A stretch of 15,082 nucleotides of DNA, from positions 1 to 15,082 of the forward strand of contig JBHEPQ010000096.1 in NCBI GenBank assembly GCA_046260215.1. The letters run 5' to 3'. Position 1 is the stretch's first letter. Each line of letters starts with the position of its first letter. The notes below the pieces were generated by a model, which had not been told where the DNA came from, made no database searches, and was given only the letters and a program-made list of their open reading frames with translations. Shown here in pieces: positions 6,871 through 14,348 of this stretch. The position numbers and the translations under genes were made by a program. The stretch is from Chromatocurvus sp046260215 (GTDB lineage Bacteria; Pseudomonadota; Gammaproteobacteria; Pseudomonadales; Halieaceae).

Positions 6871-8067
6871 CCTCCCGCCCGCCTGTCGTTTCAGTGTCAG
6901 GACGAGCAGGGCGAGGAAGAAAATCAGCGCGGCAAACAGGGGGGCCAGGAACGCCTCTATCTGATAAAGAAGCCCGCCGCACAAGGGCCCGGCGATAAAG
7001 CCGATTGCCGGGCAGGCGGCGATCAGTCCCGCGGCACCTCCCTGCTCGTCTGCGTCGACCGCCAACGACGCGCCGGCAGTGATGGCCGGCATCGTCAGGC
7101 CCAGTCCGGCGCCAAGAAACCCCATGCCTGCTGCAAGCAGCATGAAGCTGCCGCTGCTGCCCAGAATCGCCGCCCCGCAGAGCATGCAAAGCAGGCCGAG
7201 GCGAATGAATGTGCCCGGCTGCAGTTTCAGCCACTGCATGGCAGTGACCTGCACGATAAATGTAAAAGTGGCAGAGACCATAAGCACGGCACCGGTCATT
7301 TGTGCGGTGCCGATACCGTCCAGTGACAGTGTGTCCTGCACCAGGAAACCGAGGGTCTGCTGAATCGCCGAGAAGCCCGTGAACAGGGCGATTGCGGTCA
7401 GCACAAGAGCGCGCAGGCGTGGGTCGCTGAAACGCAGGCGTTCAGGACCCGGGCGCTGGCGTCTATCCCGCGGCGGCGTGACAGGCAGCATGCGCCAGAC
7501 CAGGACCGCGGCGCTCGCCGACAGTGCCCCGGCAAAATACAGCGGCGCCAGCAGGCCGAATGCCGCAAGTGCGCCACTGACTGCCGGGCCCAGAATCATG
7601 CCCATGCTGTTGGCGGTGCCGAGTTTGGCCATGGCGCGAGTGCGTCCGGCAGGCGCGGTGTGATCAGCGGCAAAGGCCGTACTGGCGGGGCCGGTGGCCG
7701 ACATCACGAGGGACTGGGCGCAGCGGGCGAGCAGGGCAACGACGTAAAGAGTAAGGCCGCTGAGCATGCCGGTCAGACCAGCGTAGAAAACAGAAGTGAA
7801 CAACAACGTACCGACCGTGTAGCCGATCAGGCCGATAATAATCACTGGCTTGCGGCCGACGCGGTCACTGAAACGACCCCACAGCGGTGAGGCGAGACCA
7901 AAGACCAGCGCCGACAGGCTGATAATCGAGGTTATCTGCAGTTCGCTCAGCGCGACCTCGCGTCCCAGCGGGGCAAGTATGGCGAACACCAGCGACTGGC
8001 CTATGCCGGTCGCCATCAGCGCAGTAATAAGTACCGCCAACTGCCGCCAGTCCAGCGTTTCGCTCAT
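6859..8067 (-). CDS. MFS transporter, drug/H+ antiporter-like
   Basis: Inner-membrane major facilitator protein of 402 aa with about 12 hydrophobic segments and a charged central loop at about 192-220 (PVTPPRDRRQRPGPERLR). The first helix is near 10-32. The cytoplasmic motif A between helices 2 and 3 is SPLWGRFSDRVGRKP (60-74). MILGPAVSG (157-165) near helix 5 resembles motif C of proton-driven exporters, and GFIAGPLCGG (356-365) is the matching half in the C-terminal bundle. This points to a DHA1-type efflux pump rather than a sugar porter. The ATG at 8067 has only a weak ribosome binding site; a promoter lies just upstream on this strand. The gene is divergent from carA and convergent with the thioesterase gene. 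The substrate is unknown. Confidence 0.9.
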   Translation of the reverse strand: MSETLDWRQLAVLITALMATGIGQSLVFAILAPLGREVALSELQITSIISLSALVFGLASPLWGRFSDRVGRKPVIIIGLIGYTVGTLLFTSVFYAGLTGMLSGLTLYVVALLARCAQSLVMSATGPASTAFAADHTAPAGRTRAMAKLGTANSMGMILGPAVSGALAAFGLLAPLYFAGALSASAAVLVWRMLPVTPPRDRRQRPGPERLRFSDPRLRALVLTAIALFTGFSAIQQTLGFLVQDTLSLDGIGTAQMTGAVLMVSATFTFIVQVTAMQWLKLQPGTFIRLGLLCMLCGAAILGSSGSFMLLAAGMGFLGAGLGLTMPAITAGASLAVDADEQGGAAGLIAACPAIGFIAGPLCGGLLYQIEAFLAPLFAALIFFLALLVLTLKRQAGGRSTR

Positions 8068-8100
8068 GCGTCGGCTTGCCCGTTATCGAAGTGAGTTCCC

Positions 8101-8128
8101 ATCATAGGAAACGCCGGTGGGTACGCAA
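8101..8128 (-). promoter_or_regulatory. Candidate sigma70 promoter for the MFS gene
   Basis: On the minus strand, TTGCGT (8123-8128) and TATGAT (8101-8106) are separated by 16 bp. Transcription would start near 8094, leaving an untranslated leader of about 27 nt before the ATG at 8067. The -10 is good (5 of 6 consensus bases) and the -35 is weak (3 of 6). Confidence 0.5.
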
Positions 8129-8164
8129 CCGTTTTTTGCCTTCGGTGCCTGGCGATTGCGGGCG

Positions 8165-8190
8165 GTAGCGTGCAGTAGCGAGTAGTAGCG
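8165..8190 (+). repeat. Three GTAGCG direct repeats with 10-bp spacing
   Basis: GTAGCG occurs at 8165-8170, 8175-8180 and 8185-8190, exactly 10 bp apart. All copies would therefore face nearly the same side of the DNA helix. The third copy ends one base before the -35 hexamer of the carA promoter. The layout suits a phased operator or activator site, but no known regulator is recognised. Confidence 0.6.
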
Positions 8191-8191
8191 C

Positions 8192-8220
8192 TGGACAGTC
8201 TTAGTACTATCCCCTAGAAT
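8192..8220 (+). promoter_or_regulatory. Probable sigma70 promoter of the carAB-greA operon
   Basis: TGGACA (8192-8197) and TAGAAT (8215-8220) are separated by the optimal 17 bp, each 5 of 6 matches to consensus. The predicted start is near 8227, giving a leader of about 160 nt before the carA start codon. No convincing ArgR-type box was seen next to it. Confidence 0.62.
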
Positions 8221-8264
8221 TCTGGCACAAAACGCGTGCCATGTTGTCCGATTCAGGGTCGGAA

Positions 8265-8387
8265 ATGTGCTGCGCGAGTCACCCCCGCGCAGCGTCACAG
8301 GTTGTCCCGGAAAGCGAGATGCGGCTACACATCTCGCTTTTTTACGGCCGCTCGACGGGCGCGCTGTTACTGCCAGAGTGGAGGTAA
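8265..8387 (+). CDS. Possible 40-aa leader ORF upstream of carA
   Basis: A short open frame from ATG 8265 to TAA 8385-8387. AGGG at 8255-8258 is a possible ribosome binding site 6 nt before the start; an in-frame ATG at 8241 has none. The ORF runs through a hairpin (8269-8293) and the intrinsic terminator (8311-8343). It stops inside the carA ribosome binding region, with the TAA directly after GGAGG (8380-8384) and two bases before the carA TTG. This is the geometry of the 44-residue PyrL leader of pyrBI. Against it, the other two + frames are also open here and the peptide has no recognisable sequence. It is not clearly rich in arginine codons, with four in the frame. It is a candidate only. 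Confidence 0.3.
   Translation: MCCASHPRAASQVVPESEMRLHISLFYGRSTGALLLPEWR
8269..8293 (+). promoter_or_regulatory. Leader hairpin upstream of the carA attenuator
   Basis: A perfect 8-bp inverted repeat, GCTGCGCG (8269-8276) and CGCGCAGC (8286-8293), encloses a 9-nt loop. It lies 17 nt before the terminator stem in the same leader transcript. It is not followed by a T run, so it is a candidate pause or anti-attenuation hairpin rather than a terminator. Confidence 0.55.
8311..8343 (+). terminator. Intrinsic terminator (attenuator) in the carA leader
   Basis: An 11-bp perfect stem, AAAGCGAGATG (8311-8321) with CATCTCGCTTT (8330-8340), has an 8-nt loop and a run of six T at 8338-8343. It lies downstream of the likely carA promoter and 46 bp before the start codon. 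No + strand gene lies between the thioesterase end (6870) and this point, so it most plausibly attenuates carAB transcription. Confidence 0.8.
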
Positions 8388-8389
8388 GA

Positions 8390-9535
8390 TTGTCCAACCC
8401 GGCTTTACTCGCCCTTGAAGACGGAAGCCTGTTCTACGGCACTGCTGTCGGTGCGCAAGGCTCCACTGCCGGCGAGGTCGTGTTCAACACTGCGATGACT
8501 GGTTACCAGGAAATTCTCACCGATCCTTCCTATGCGCGTCAGATGGTGGTGTTGACCTATCCGCACATCGGCAATACCGGCACCAATGCGCAGGACAACG
8601 AATCTGATCGCGTCTGGGCTGCCGGACTGATCATCCGTGATCTGCCCCTCCTCGCCAGCAACTACCGTAACGACCGGCCTCTGGATGTCTGGCTGCGCGA
8701 CAACAACATTGTGGCTATTGCCGGTATAGACACCCGGCGCCTGACGCGGCTGCTTCGCGAAAAGGGCGTCCAGGCCGGCTGCATCGTCACCGGAACCGGG
8801 GCAGCCGATTCAGATGCCGCGATAGCCGCGGCGAGGGGTTTCCCGGGTCTTGCGGGTGCGGATCTGGCGCGCGAGGTCTCAGTCTCTGACGCCTACACCT
8901 GGGCCGAGGGGAGCTGGCAATGGGAGTTCGGGCACACGAGGCCTGCGCTGGATTCCCTTGATCTGCACGTCGTTGCCTACGATTACGGCTGCAAGCGTAA
9001 TATATTGCGGATGCTGGTGGATCGCGGCTGCCGCATCACGGTAGTGCCTGCCACGACGCCGGCAAAGGACGTTCTCGCCCTGGCACCGGACGGCGTGTTT
9101 CTGTCCAACGGACCGGGAGATCCGGAACCCTGTGATTATGCTGTCAGGGCCATTACGTCACTGCTCGACACCGAGATCCCGGTATTCGGTATCTGCCTGG
9201 GGCATCAGCTGCTGGCGCTCGCCAGCGGCGGCCGCACCCTGAAGATGAAGTTCGGGCATCACGGCGCCAACCACCCCGTACAGAACCTGGATGACGGCAC
9301 CGTCATGATCACCAGCCAGAACCACAGTTTTGCCGTGGATGACAGCGCTCTACCGGACAACCTGCGCGTCACGCACCGCTCGCTGTTTGATGGTTCGCTG
9401 CAGGGGATTCACCGCACTGATCGTCCGGCCTTCAGTTTTCAGGGACACCCGGAAGCCAGCCCCGGGCCGCACGACGCCGCCCCGCTGTTCGACCACTTTA
9501 TCGGGCTCATGCGAGCCCGCATTGCCCAGGACTGA
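8390..9535 (+). CDS. carA: Carbamoyl-phosphate synthase small subunit
   Basis: Glutaminase subunit (381 aa) that hydrolyses glutamine and passes ammonia to CarB for carbamoyl phosphate, the precursor of pyrimidines and arginine. The class I amidotransferase triad is Cys269 in FGICLGHQ (266-273) plus His353 and Glu355 in QGHPEASPGP (351-360). These are the same numbers as in the E. coli enzyme, which supports the chosen start. The start is TTG at 8390, with GGAGG at 8380-8384, 5 nt upstream. Longer in-frame extensions back to 8267 would run through the terminator hairpin and are unlikely to be translated. E. coli carA also uses TTG. The N-terminal domain motifs EDGSLFYGTAVG (10-21) and NTAMTGYQEILTDPSY (33-48) are intact. 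It is first of carA-carB-greA, with carB 8 bp downstream, and is probably attenuated by the leader terminator. Confidence 0.97.
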   Translation: MSNPALLALEDGSLFYGTAVGAQGSTAGEVVFNTAMTGYQEILTDPSYARQMVVLTYPHIGNTGTNAQDNESDRVWAAGLIIRDLPLLASNYRNDRPLDVWLRDNNIVAIAGIDTRRLTRLLREKGVQAGCIVTGTGAADSDAAIAAARGFPGLAGADLAREVSVSDAYTWAEGSWQWEFGHTRPALDSLDLHVVAYDYGCKRNILRMLVDRGCRITVVPATTPAKDVLALAPDGVFLSNGPGDPEPCDYAVRAITSLLDTEIPVFGICLGHQLLALASGGRTLKMKFGHHGANHPVQNLDDGTVMITSQNHSFAVDDSALPDNLRVTHRSLFDGSLQGIHRTDRPAFSFQGHPEASPGPHDAAPLFDHFIGLMRARIAQD

Positions 9536-9543
9536 CGCCAGAG

Positions 9544-12500
9544 ATGCCCAAGCGTACCGACATCAACAGTATCCTCATTCTCGGCGCCGGTCCTATCGTT
9601 ATCGGCCAGGCCTGTGAGTTCGATTACTCGGGTGCCCAGGCCTGCAAGGCGCTGCGCGAAGAGGGATTCCGGGTCATTCTTGTCAACTCCAATCCCGCGA
9701 CCATCATGACCGTTCCGGCGATGGCCGATTCCACCTATATCGAGCCCATCGAATGGCGCACCGTGGCGCGCATTATCGAGACTGAAAAGCCCGACGCCCT
9801 GCTCCCGACCATGGGTGGGCAGACGGCCCTCAACTGCGCCCTGGACCTCGCTCGCGAAGGCGTGCTGGCAGCGCATGGGGTGGAGATGATCGGTGCCAAC
9901 AAAGAGTCGATCGACATGGCCGAGGATCGCGACCTGTTCGACAAGGCGATGGGCCGCATCGGGCTTGAAACGCCCCGGGCCATGCTCGCACACAGCCTGG
10001 AGGAGGCTTTCCGGGTGCTGGACTCCATCGGCCTGCCCTGCATTATCCGGCCCTCCTTTACCATGGGCGGTTCCGGCGGCGGTATTGCGTATAACCGCGA
10101 TGAGTTTGAGCAGATCTGCATTCGCGGACTCGATCTGTCGCCCACCAATGAGCTCCTGATCGACGAATCCCTGATCGGCTGGAAAGAATTCGAGATGGAA
10201 GTCGTGCGCGACCGCAATGACAACTGCATCATCGTGTGCGCCATCGAAAACGTAGACGCCATGGGTGTTCACACAGGCGACTCCATTACAGTCGCGCCGG
10301 CCCAGACGCTCACCGACAAGGAATACCAGATCATGCGCAACGCCTCGCTCGCTGTGTTGCGCGAGATAGGCGTGGAAACGGGCGGCTCCAATGTGCAGTT
10401 CGGGCTGGACCCAGAGACGGGCCGCCTCGTCGTGATCGAGATGAATCCCAGGGTGTCCCGCTCCTCTGCACTGGCCTCCAAGGCGACGGGCTTCCCGATC
10501 GCCAGGGTTGCTGCCAAGCTGGCCATCGGGTACACACTCGACGAGTTGCGCAACGAAATTACCGGTGGTGCGACCCCTTCTTCCTTTGAGCCATCCATCG
10601 ACTACGTTGTGACCAAGATACCGCGCTTTGCTTTCGAGAAGTTCAGCACGGCGGATGCCCGACTCACAACGCAGATGAAGTCGGTGGGCGAAACCATGTC
10701 GATTGGCCGCACCTTTCAGGAGTCACTGCAAAAGGCGCTGCGCAGTCTCGAGGTCGGTTCCACCGGCTTTGAACACATGCTGGACGTGGACAACCCTGAT
10801 CTTCGTGATGAGCTGGTCGCCGAGCTGACCAACCCCGGTTGCGATCGTATCTGGTATCTCGCAGACGGCTTCCGCGCCGGTATGTCCGTGGATGAAGTGC
10901 ACGCATACTCGGGTATCGATCCATGGTTCCTGGTGCAGATTGAAGACATCGTTCTCGACGAGGACAGCCTAAAGAAGGTGGCTCTGGGTGATATCGGACA
11001 CGAGCGCCTGTTCAGCCTGAAGCGTAAGGGATTCTCCGATGCCCGCCTTGCCGTCCTGCTCGGCGTCGCCGAATCGGAAGTGCGTGCTCATCGCCATGCG
11101 CTGGGTATCCGCCCGGTATACAAGCGAGTCGATACCTGTGCGGCCGAATTTGTCGCCGACACCGCCTACATGTATTCCACATACGAGGAGGAGTGCGAGG
11201 CCGCGCCTTCCTCGCGTCGCAAGATACTGGTTATCGGCGGCGGACCGAACCGCATCGGCCAGGGCATCGAGTTCGATTACTGCTGCGTGCACGCGGTACT
11301 TGCAATGCGTGAGGATGGTTATGAGACCATCATGATCAACTGCAATCCGGAAACCGTGTCTACCGACTACGATACCTCCGATCGCCTGTATTTCGAGCCG
11401 ATCACGCTGGAAGACGTGCTGGAAATTGTCGATCTGGAGAAGCCAGAGGGCGTGATTGTGCAGTTTGGCGGGCAGACACCGCTGAAGCTGGCGCGGGATC
11501 TCGAGGCGGCCGGCGTGCCGATCATCGGCACCACCCCGGATGCCATTGATCGCGCCGAGGATCGCGAGCGCTTTCAGCAGATGATCGACAAGCTAAATCT
11601 GCAGCAGCCCGCGAATACCACGGTGCGCAGTGTCGATGCCGCCCTGGCTGCGGCGCGGAATATCGGCTATCCCCTGGTTGTGCGACCTTCCTACGTGCTT
11701 GGTGGCCGGGCCATGGAGATCGTTTATCGCGAGGAGGATCTGCTGCGCTACATGAATGATGCGGTATCCGTCTCCAACGAATCGCCGGTGTTGCTCGACA
11801 GTTTCCTGAGTGCGGCCATCGAGGTCGATATCGACGCCGTCAGCGATGGCGAGACAGTGGTCATCGGTGCCATCATGCAGCACATAGAGCAGGCCGGTGT
11901 CCATTCGGGTGATTCCGCCTGCTCGCTGCCGCCTTACAGCCTGCCTGCGAGCGTTCAGGATGTGATGCGCGATCAGGTGCGGCAGATGGCGCTTGAACTG
12001 GGCGTGCGCGGATTGATGAACGTGCAGCTTGCGTGGCAGGATGATGTCGTATATATCATTGAGGTAAATCCGCGCGCCTCGCGCACGGTCCCTTTTGTCT
12101 CGAAATGTATTGGTGCGTCACTGGCAAAGATTGCGGCGCGCTGCATGGTCGGGCAGACACTGGCCTCGCAGCATTTCACGCATGAAATCGTACCACCGTA
12201 TTTCAGCGTCAAGGAGGCGATCCTCCCGTTCAACAAATTCCCCGGCGTCGACCCGATTCTTGGACCGGAGATGAAGTCGACGGGAGAGGTAATGGGCACG
12301 GGTGACACCTTCGCCGATGCCTTTGCCAAGGCCCAGCTCGCCGCGGGTGACCCGGCGCCCCGCAGCGGCACGGTATTGATCAGTGTGCGGGACGTCGACA
12401 AGCCCGGCGCAATCGCCGTGGCGAAGCAGATGGTCGAGCTGGGTTTCACGCTGGCGGCAACACGTGGCACGGCCTCCGCACTGGAGGACGCCGGTCTGTC

Positions 12501-12765
12501 AGTGCGGCGTGTCAACAAGGTTCTGGAGGGGCGTCCCCACATCGTGGACATGATCAAGAATAATGAGGCAGATATCATCATCAACACCACCGAGGGTCGT
12601 CGTGCGATCATGGATTCCGCTCCCATACGTGCCAGCGCTGAGGCACATCGCGCGTTTTATACGACGACCCTGACGGCCGCCGAGGCCGTATGTCTATCGC
12701 TCAAGCAAAAGGGTGACACCAAGGTGCGGCGGCTGCAGGACCTTCACGGGAGTATTCAGCCATGA
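9544..12765 (+). CDS. carB: Carbamoyl-phosphate synthase large subunit
   Basis: Synthetase subunit (1073 aa, the E. coli length), making carbamoyl phosphate from bicarbonate, ammonia and two ATP in complex with CarA. It has two ATP-grasp halves (about 1-400 and 553-935) around an oligomerisation region, and a C-terminal MGS-like allosteric domain (about 936-1073). First-half catalytic residues are present at E. coli numbering: Arg129, Arg169, Glu215, His243, Gln285, Glu299, Asn301 and Arg303. The second half has the matching EVNPRASRTVPF block. The UMP/IMP pocket is conserved with a one-residue shift: Ser947, Lys953, Thr973, Thr976, Lys992, Asn1014 and Thr1016. Feedback by UMP is therefore expected. 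An oddity is Val57 (in IMTVPAMAD) where E. coli has Asp. The ATG lies 8 bp after carA with a weak ribosome binding site, suggesting coupling, and its stop overlaps the greA start. Confidence 0.98.
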   Translation: MPKRTDINSILILGAGPIVIGQACEFDYSGAQACKALREEGFRVILVNSNPATIMTVPAMADSTYIEPIEWRTVARIIETEKPDALLPTMGGQTALNCALDLAREGVLAAHGVEMIGANKESIDMAEDRDLFDKAMGRIGLETPRAMLAHSLEEAFRVLDSIGLPCIIRPSFTMGGSGGGIAYNRDEFEQICIRGLDLSPTNELLIDESLIGWKEFEMEVVRDRNDNCIIVCAIENVDAMGVHTGDSITVAPAQTLTDKEYQIMRNASLAVLREIGVETGGSNVQFGLDPETGRLVVIEMNPRVSRSSALASKATGFPIARVAAKLAIGYTLDELRNEITGGATPSSFEPSIDYVVTKIPRFAFEKFSTADARLTTQMKSVGETMSIGRTFQESLQKALRSLEVGSTGFEHMLDVDNPDLRDELVAELTNPGCDRIWYLADGFRAGMSVDEVHAYSGIDPWFLVQIEDIVLDEDSLKKVALGDIGHERLFSLKRKGFSDARLAVLLGVAESEVRAHRHALGIRPVYKRVDTCAAEFVADTAYMYSTYEEECEAAPSSRRKILVIGGGPNRIGQGIEFDYCCVHAVLAMREDGYETIMINCNPETVSTDYDTSDRLYFEPITLEDVLEIVDLEKPEGVIVQFGGQTPLKLARDLEAAGVPIIGTTPDAIDRAEDRERFQQMIDKLNLQQPANTTVRSVDAALAAARNIGYPLVVRPSYVLGGRAMEIVYREEDLLRYMNDAVSVSNESPVLLDSFLSAAIEVDIDAVSDGETVVIGAIMQHIEQAGVHSGDSACSLPPYSLPASVQDVMRDQVRQMALELGVRGLMNVQLAWQDDVVYIIEVNPRASRTVPFVSKCIGASLAKIAARCMVGQTLASQHFTHEIVPPYFSVKEAILPFNKFPGVDPILGPEMKSTGEVMGTGDTFADAFAKAQLAAGDPAPRSGTVLISVRDVDKPGAIAVAKQMVELGFTLAATRGTASALEDAGLSVRRVNKVLEGRPHIVDMIKNNEADIIINTTEGRRAIMDSAPIRASAEAHRAFYTTTLTAAEAVCLSLKQKGDTKVRRLQDLHGSIQP

Positions 12766-13238
12766 ACAAAGTGCCCATGACAGTGCAGGGCGAGGCCGCA
12801 CTTCGCAAGGAACTGGACCGATTGAAAAAAGTCGATCGGCCGCGCATCACACAGGCGATCGCGGAGGCTCGGGCGCACGGCGATCTGAAGGAGAATGCCG
12901 AGTACCATGCGGCGCGTGAGCAGCAAAGTTTCGCGGAGGGCCGCATCATGGAGATCGAGAACAAGCTCGCCGGTGCCCAGGTTATCGACGTTACCCAGAT
13001 CGACCCCTCAGGCAAGGTCATTTTTGGCACTACGGTCACGCTCCTGAACATGGATACCGATGCAACGGTGGTCTACCGGATCGTCGGCGATGATGAAGCT
13101 GACGTGAAGAATAATCTCATTTCCGTGAGCTCACCGATTGCGCGTGCACTGATCGGCAAGGAAGAGGGAGATGTCGTCGTCGTGAAGGCGCCGGGCGGTG
13201 ATATCGAGTACGAGATCGATGGCGTGGAACACATCTAA
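12762..13238 (+). CDS. greA: Transcription elongation factor GreA
   Basis: Cytoplasmic 158-aa factor (E. coli length) that enters the secondary channel of RNA polymerase and stimulates transcript cleavage to rescue backtracked complexes. The N-terminal coiled coil spans about 10-75. Its acidic tip, AEARAHGDLKENAEYHAA (34-51), carries Asp41 and Glu44, needed to position the catalytic magnesium. The C-terminal FKBP-like domain contains YRIVGDDEAD, NLISVSSPIARALIGK and the closing PGG segment. The ATG overlaps the carB stop (ATGA at 12762-12765), with GGGAG at 12748-12752, so it is part of the carAB transcript. An 85-bp spacer follows, with a hairpin but no clear T-rich terminator. Confidence 0.98.
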   Translation: MNKVPMTVQGEAALRKELDRLKKVDRPRITQAIAEARAHGDLKENAEYHAAREQQSFAEGRIMEIENKLAGAQVIDVTQIDPSGKVIFGTTVTLLNMDTDATVVYRIVGDDEADVKNNLISVSSPIARALIGKEEGDVVVVKAPGGDIEYEIDGVEHI

Positions 13239-13301
13239 TCGTCAGGAACGCCTGTGCTTGTGTGGAACACCTTTCAGCGTTTGAAGTTCTTTTCGGTGTC
13301 C

Positions 13302-13323
13302 CCTGCCGGTGGGCATCGGCAGG
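13302..13323. terminator. Hairpin between greA and yhbY, possible bidirectional terminator
   Basis: A perfect 7-bp stem, CCTGCCG (13302-13308) and CGGCAGG (13317-13323), has an 8-nt loop and directly abuts the yhbY stop codon (13324-13326). Two converging genes end here, so a shared terminator is plausible. Neither strand shows a proper T run after the stem, so an intrinsic terminator is not proved. Confidence 0.4.
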
Positions 13324-13635
13324 TCAGATTCTTCGGATCAGATTCGACAGCCGCGGATCCGGCTGTGCACTGCGCCGCAGCAGCAGAACGACATTCCCGA
13401 TACGCTGCACGGATTGAGCGCCACTGCGGGTCGTCAATTCGGCAACGGTGGCGTCGCGGACATCCCGATCGCCGACAGACAGTCTGACCTTGATAAGTTC
13501 GTGGTCATTCAGTGCACGATCGAGTTCCGCCAGCACATTTTCACTCAGGCCCTTGTCGGCGATGGTGAGCACGGGTTTGAGCCTGTGCCCTATGGCCTTG
13601 AGGTGTCGCTGTTCCTGGCGCTCGGTAGAGGTCAT
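13324..13635 (-). CDS. yhbY: Ribosome assembly RNA-binding protein YhbY (CRS1-YhbY domain)
   Basis: Small RNA-binding protein of 103 aa associated with pre-50S particles in E. coli. The single CRS1-YhbY domain is evident: HLKAIGHRLKPVLTIADKGLS (about 11-31) and ALNDHELIKVRL (41-52), then a C-terminal strand VQRIGNVVLLLRR (76-88). The usual GxxG RNA-contact turn reads ADKG (26-29), so its first glycine is replaced by alanine, while the remaining core is intact. The start at 13635 has no strong ribosome binding site but fits family length. Orientation opposite to greA and rlmE is the arrangement known from E. coli, which supports the assignment. It shares an 89-bp divergent spacer with rlmE. 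Confidence 0.93.
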   Translation of the reverse strand: MTSTERQEQRHLKAIGHRLKPVLTIADKGLSENVLAELDRALNDHELIKVRLSVGDRDVRDATVAELTTRSGAQSVQRIGNVVLLLRRSAQPDPRLSNLIRRI

Positions 13636-13724
13636 GCAAAGAGTACACGTCAGGTCGTTTTCGGAGTCGGGGAGCTTACACCACCAGTGCCACCGGCGGA
13701 AACCCTGCCAGACAAGTCAGATTG

Positions 13725-14348
13725 ATGCCTAGGAAACGTCCATCAAGCAAGGCCTGGCTGCAGGAACACCGCGACGACCCCTATGTGAAGCGAGCACAGC
13801 GGGAGGGCTACCGGTCCCGCGCCTGCTACAAGCTTATCGAGCTTCAGGAGCGCGACCGCCTGCTGCGCGCGGGGGCCACTGTGGTCGACCTCGGGAGCGC
13901 TCCGGGCGGTTGGTCTCAGGTCGCTGCCGAACTCGTGGGACCGCGCGGTCGGGTGATCGCCTCTGACATACTGATGATGGATGCGCTCGCCGGCGTCAGC
14001 TTCATTCAGGGCGACTTTACCGAAGACGCCGTATTCGCGCAGCTTCTGGCAGAGGTTGGGCCGGACGGCGCAGATATCGTGCTCTCGGATATGGCGCCTA
14101 ATATGAGCGGTATGACGGCGGTTGATCAGCCGCGCGCCATGGTTCTTGTGGAGCTGGCTCTGGATATGGCGCTGCGCGTTTTGCGCCCCGGTGGCACCTT
14201 TGTCAGCAAGGTGTTTCACGGTGAGGGTTTCGAGACGGTTCTGAAAGAAACCCGCGGTGGTTTTGGTCAGGTCCTGACGCGCAAGCCGGCGGCCTCGCGA
14301 TCCCGCTCCCGGGAGGTCTATGTCGTGGCGCGGGACAGGTTGCCCTGA
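13725..14348 (+). CDS. rlmE: 23S rRNA 2'-O-ribose methyltransferase RlmE
   Basis: SAM-dependent methyltransferase (207 aa; E. coli 209) that methylates U2552 of 23S rRNA in the A loop during late 50S assembly. Also called FtsJ or RrmJ. The SAM motif is VDLGSAPGGWSQV (54-66). The K-D-K-E catalytic set is Lys36, Asp122, Lys162 and Glu197, each two below the E. coli numbers. SDMAPNMSG (121-129) and FVSKVFHGEGF (159-169) are typical. The ATG at 13725 is preferred; a TTG directly before it at 13722 would add one residue. The ribosome binding site is weak. It precedes ftsH by 204 bp, the standard rlmE-ftsH pairing. Confidence 0.97.
   Translation: MPRKRPSSKAWLQEHRDDPYVKRAQREGYRSRACYKLIELQERDRLLRAGATVVDLGSAPGGWSQVAAELVGPRGRVIASDILMMDALAGVSFIQGDFTEDAVFAQLLAEVGPDGADIVLSDMAPNMSGMTAVDQPRAMVLVELALDMALRVLRPGGTFVSKVFHGEGFETVLKETRGGFGQVLTRKPAASRSRSREVYVVARDRLP

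Noticed and set aside
8112..8136. CGGT/ACCG inverted repeat followed by six T as a + strand terminator
   Set aside because: A 4-bp stem with a 9-nt loop is too weak, and no + strand gene ends nearby.
8267..8389. N-terminal extension of CarA by 41 codons
   Set aside because: It would translate through the terminator hairpin; the TTG at 8390 has an ideal ribosome binding site and gives E. coli active-site numbering.
8236..8418. Arg-rich 60-codon frame from GTG 8236 as an arginine-sensing leader peptide of carA
   Set aside because: No ribosome binding site, a rare start codon, and it runs past the carA start; Arg codons are expected by chance in this GC-rich frame. The 8265 frame is a better candidate.
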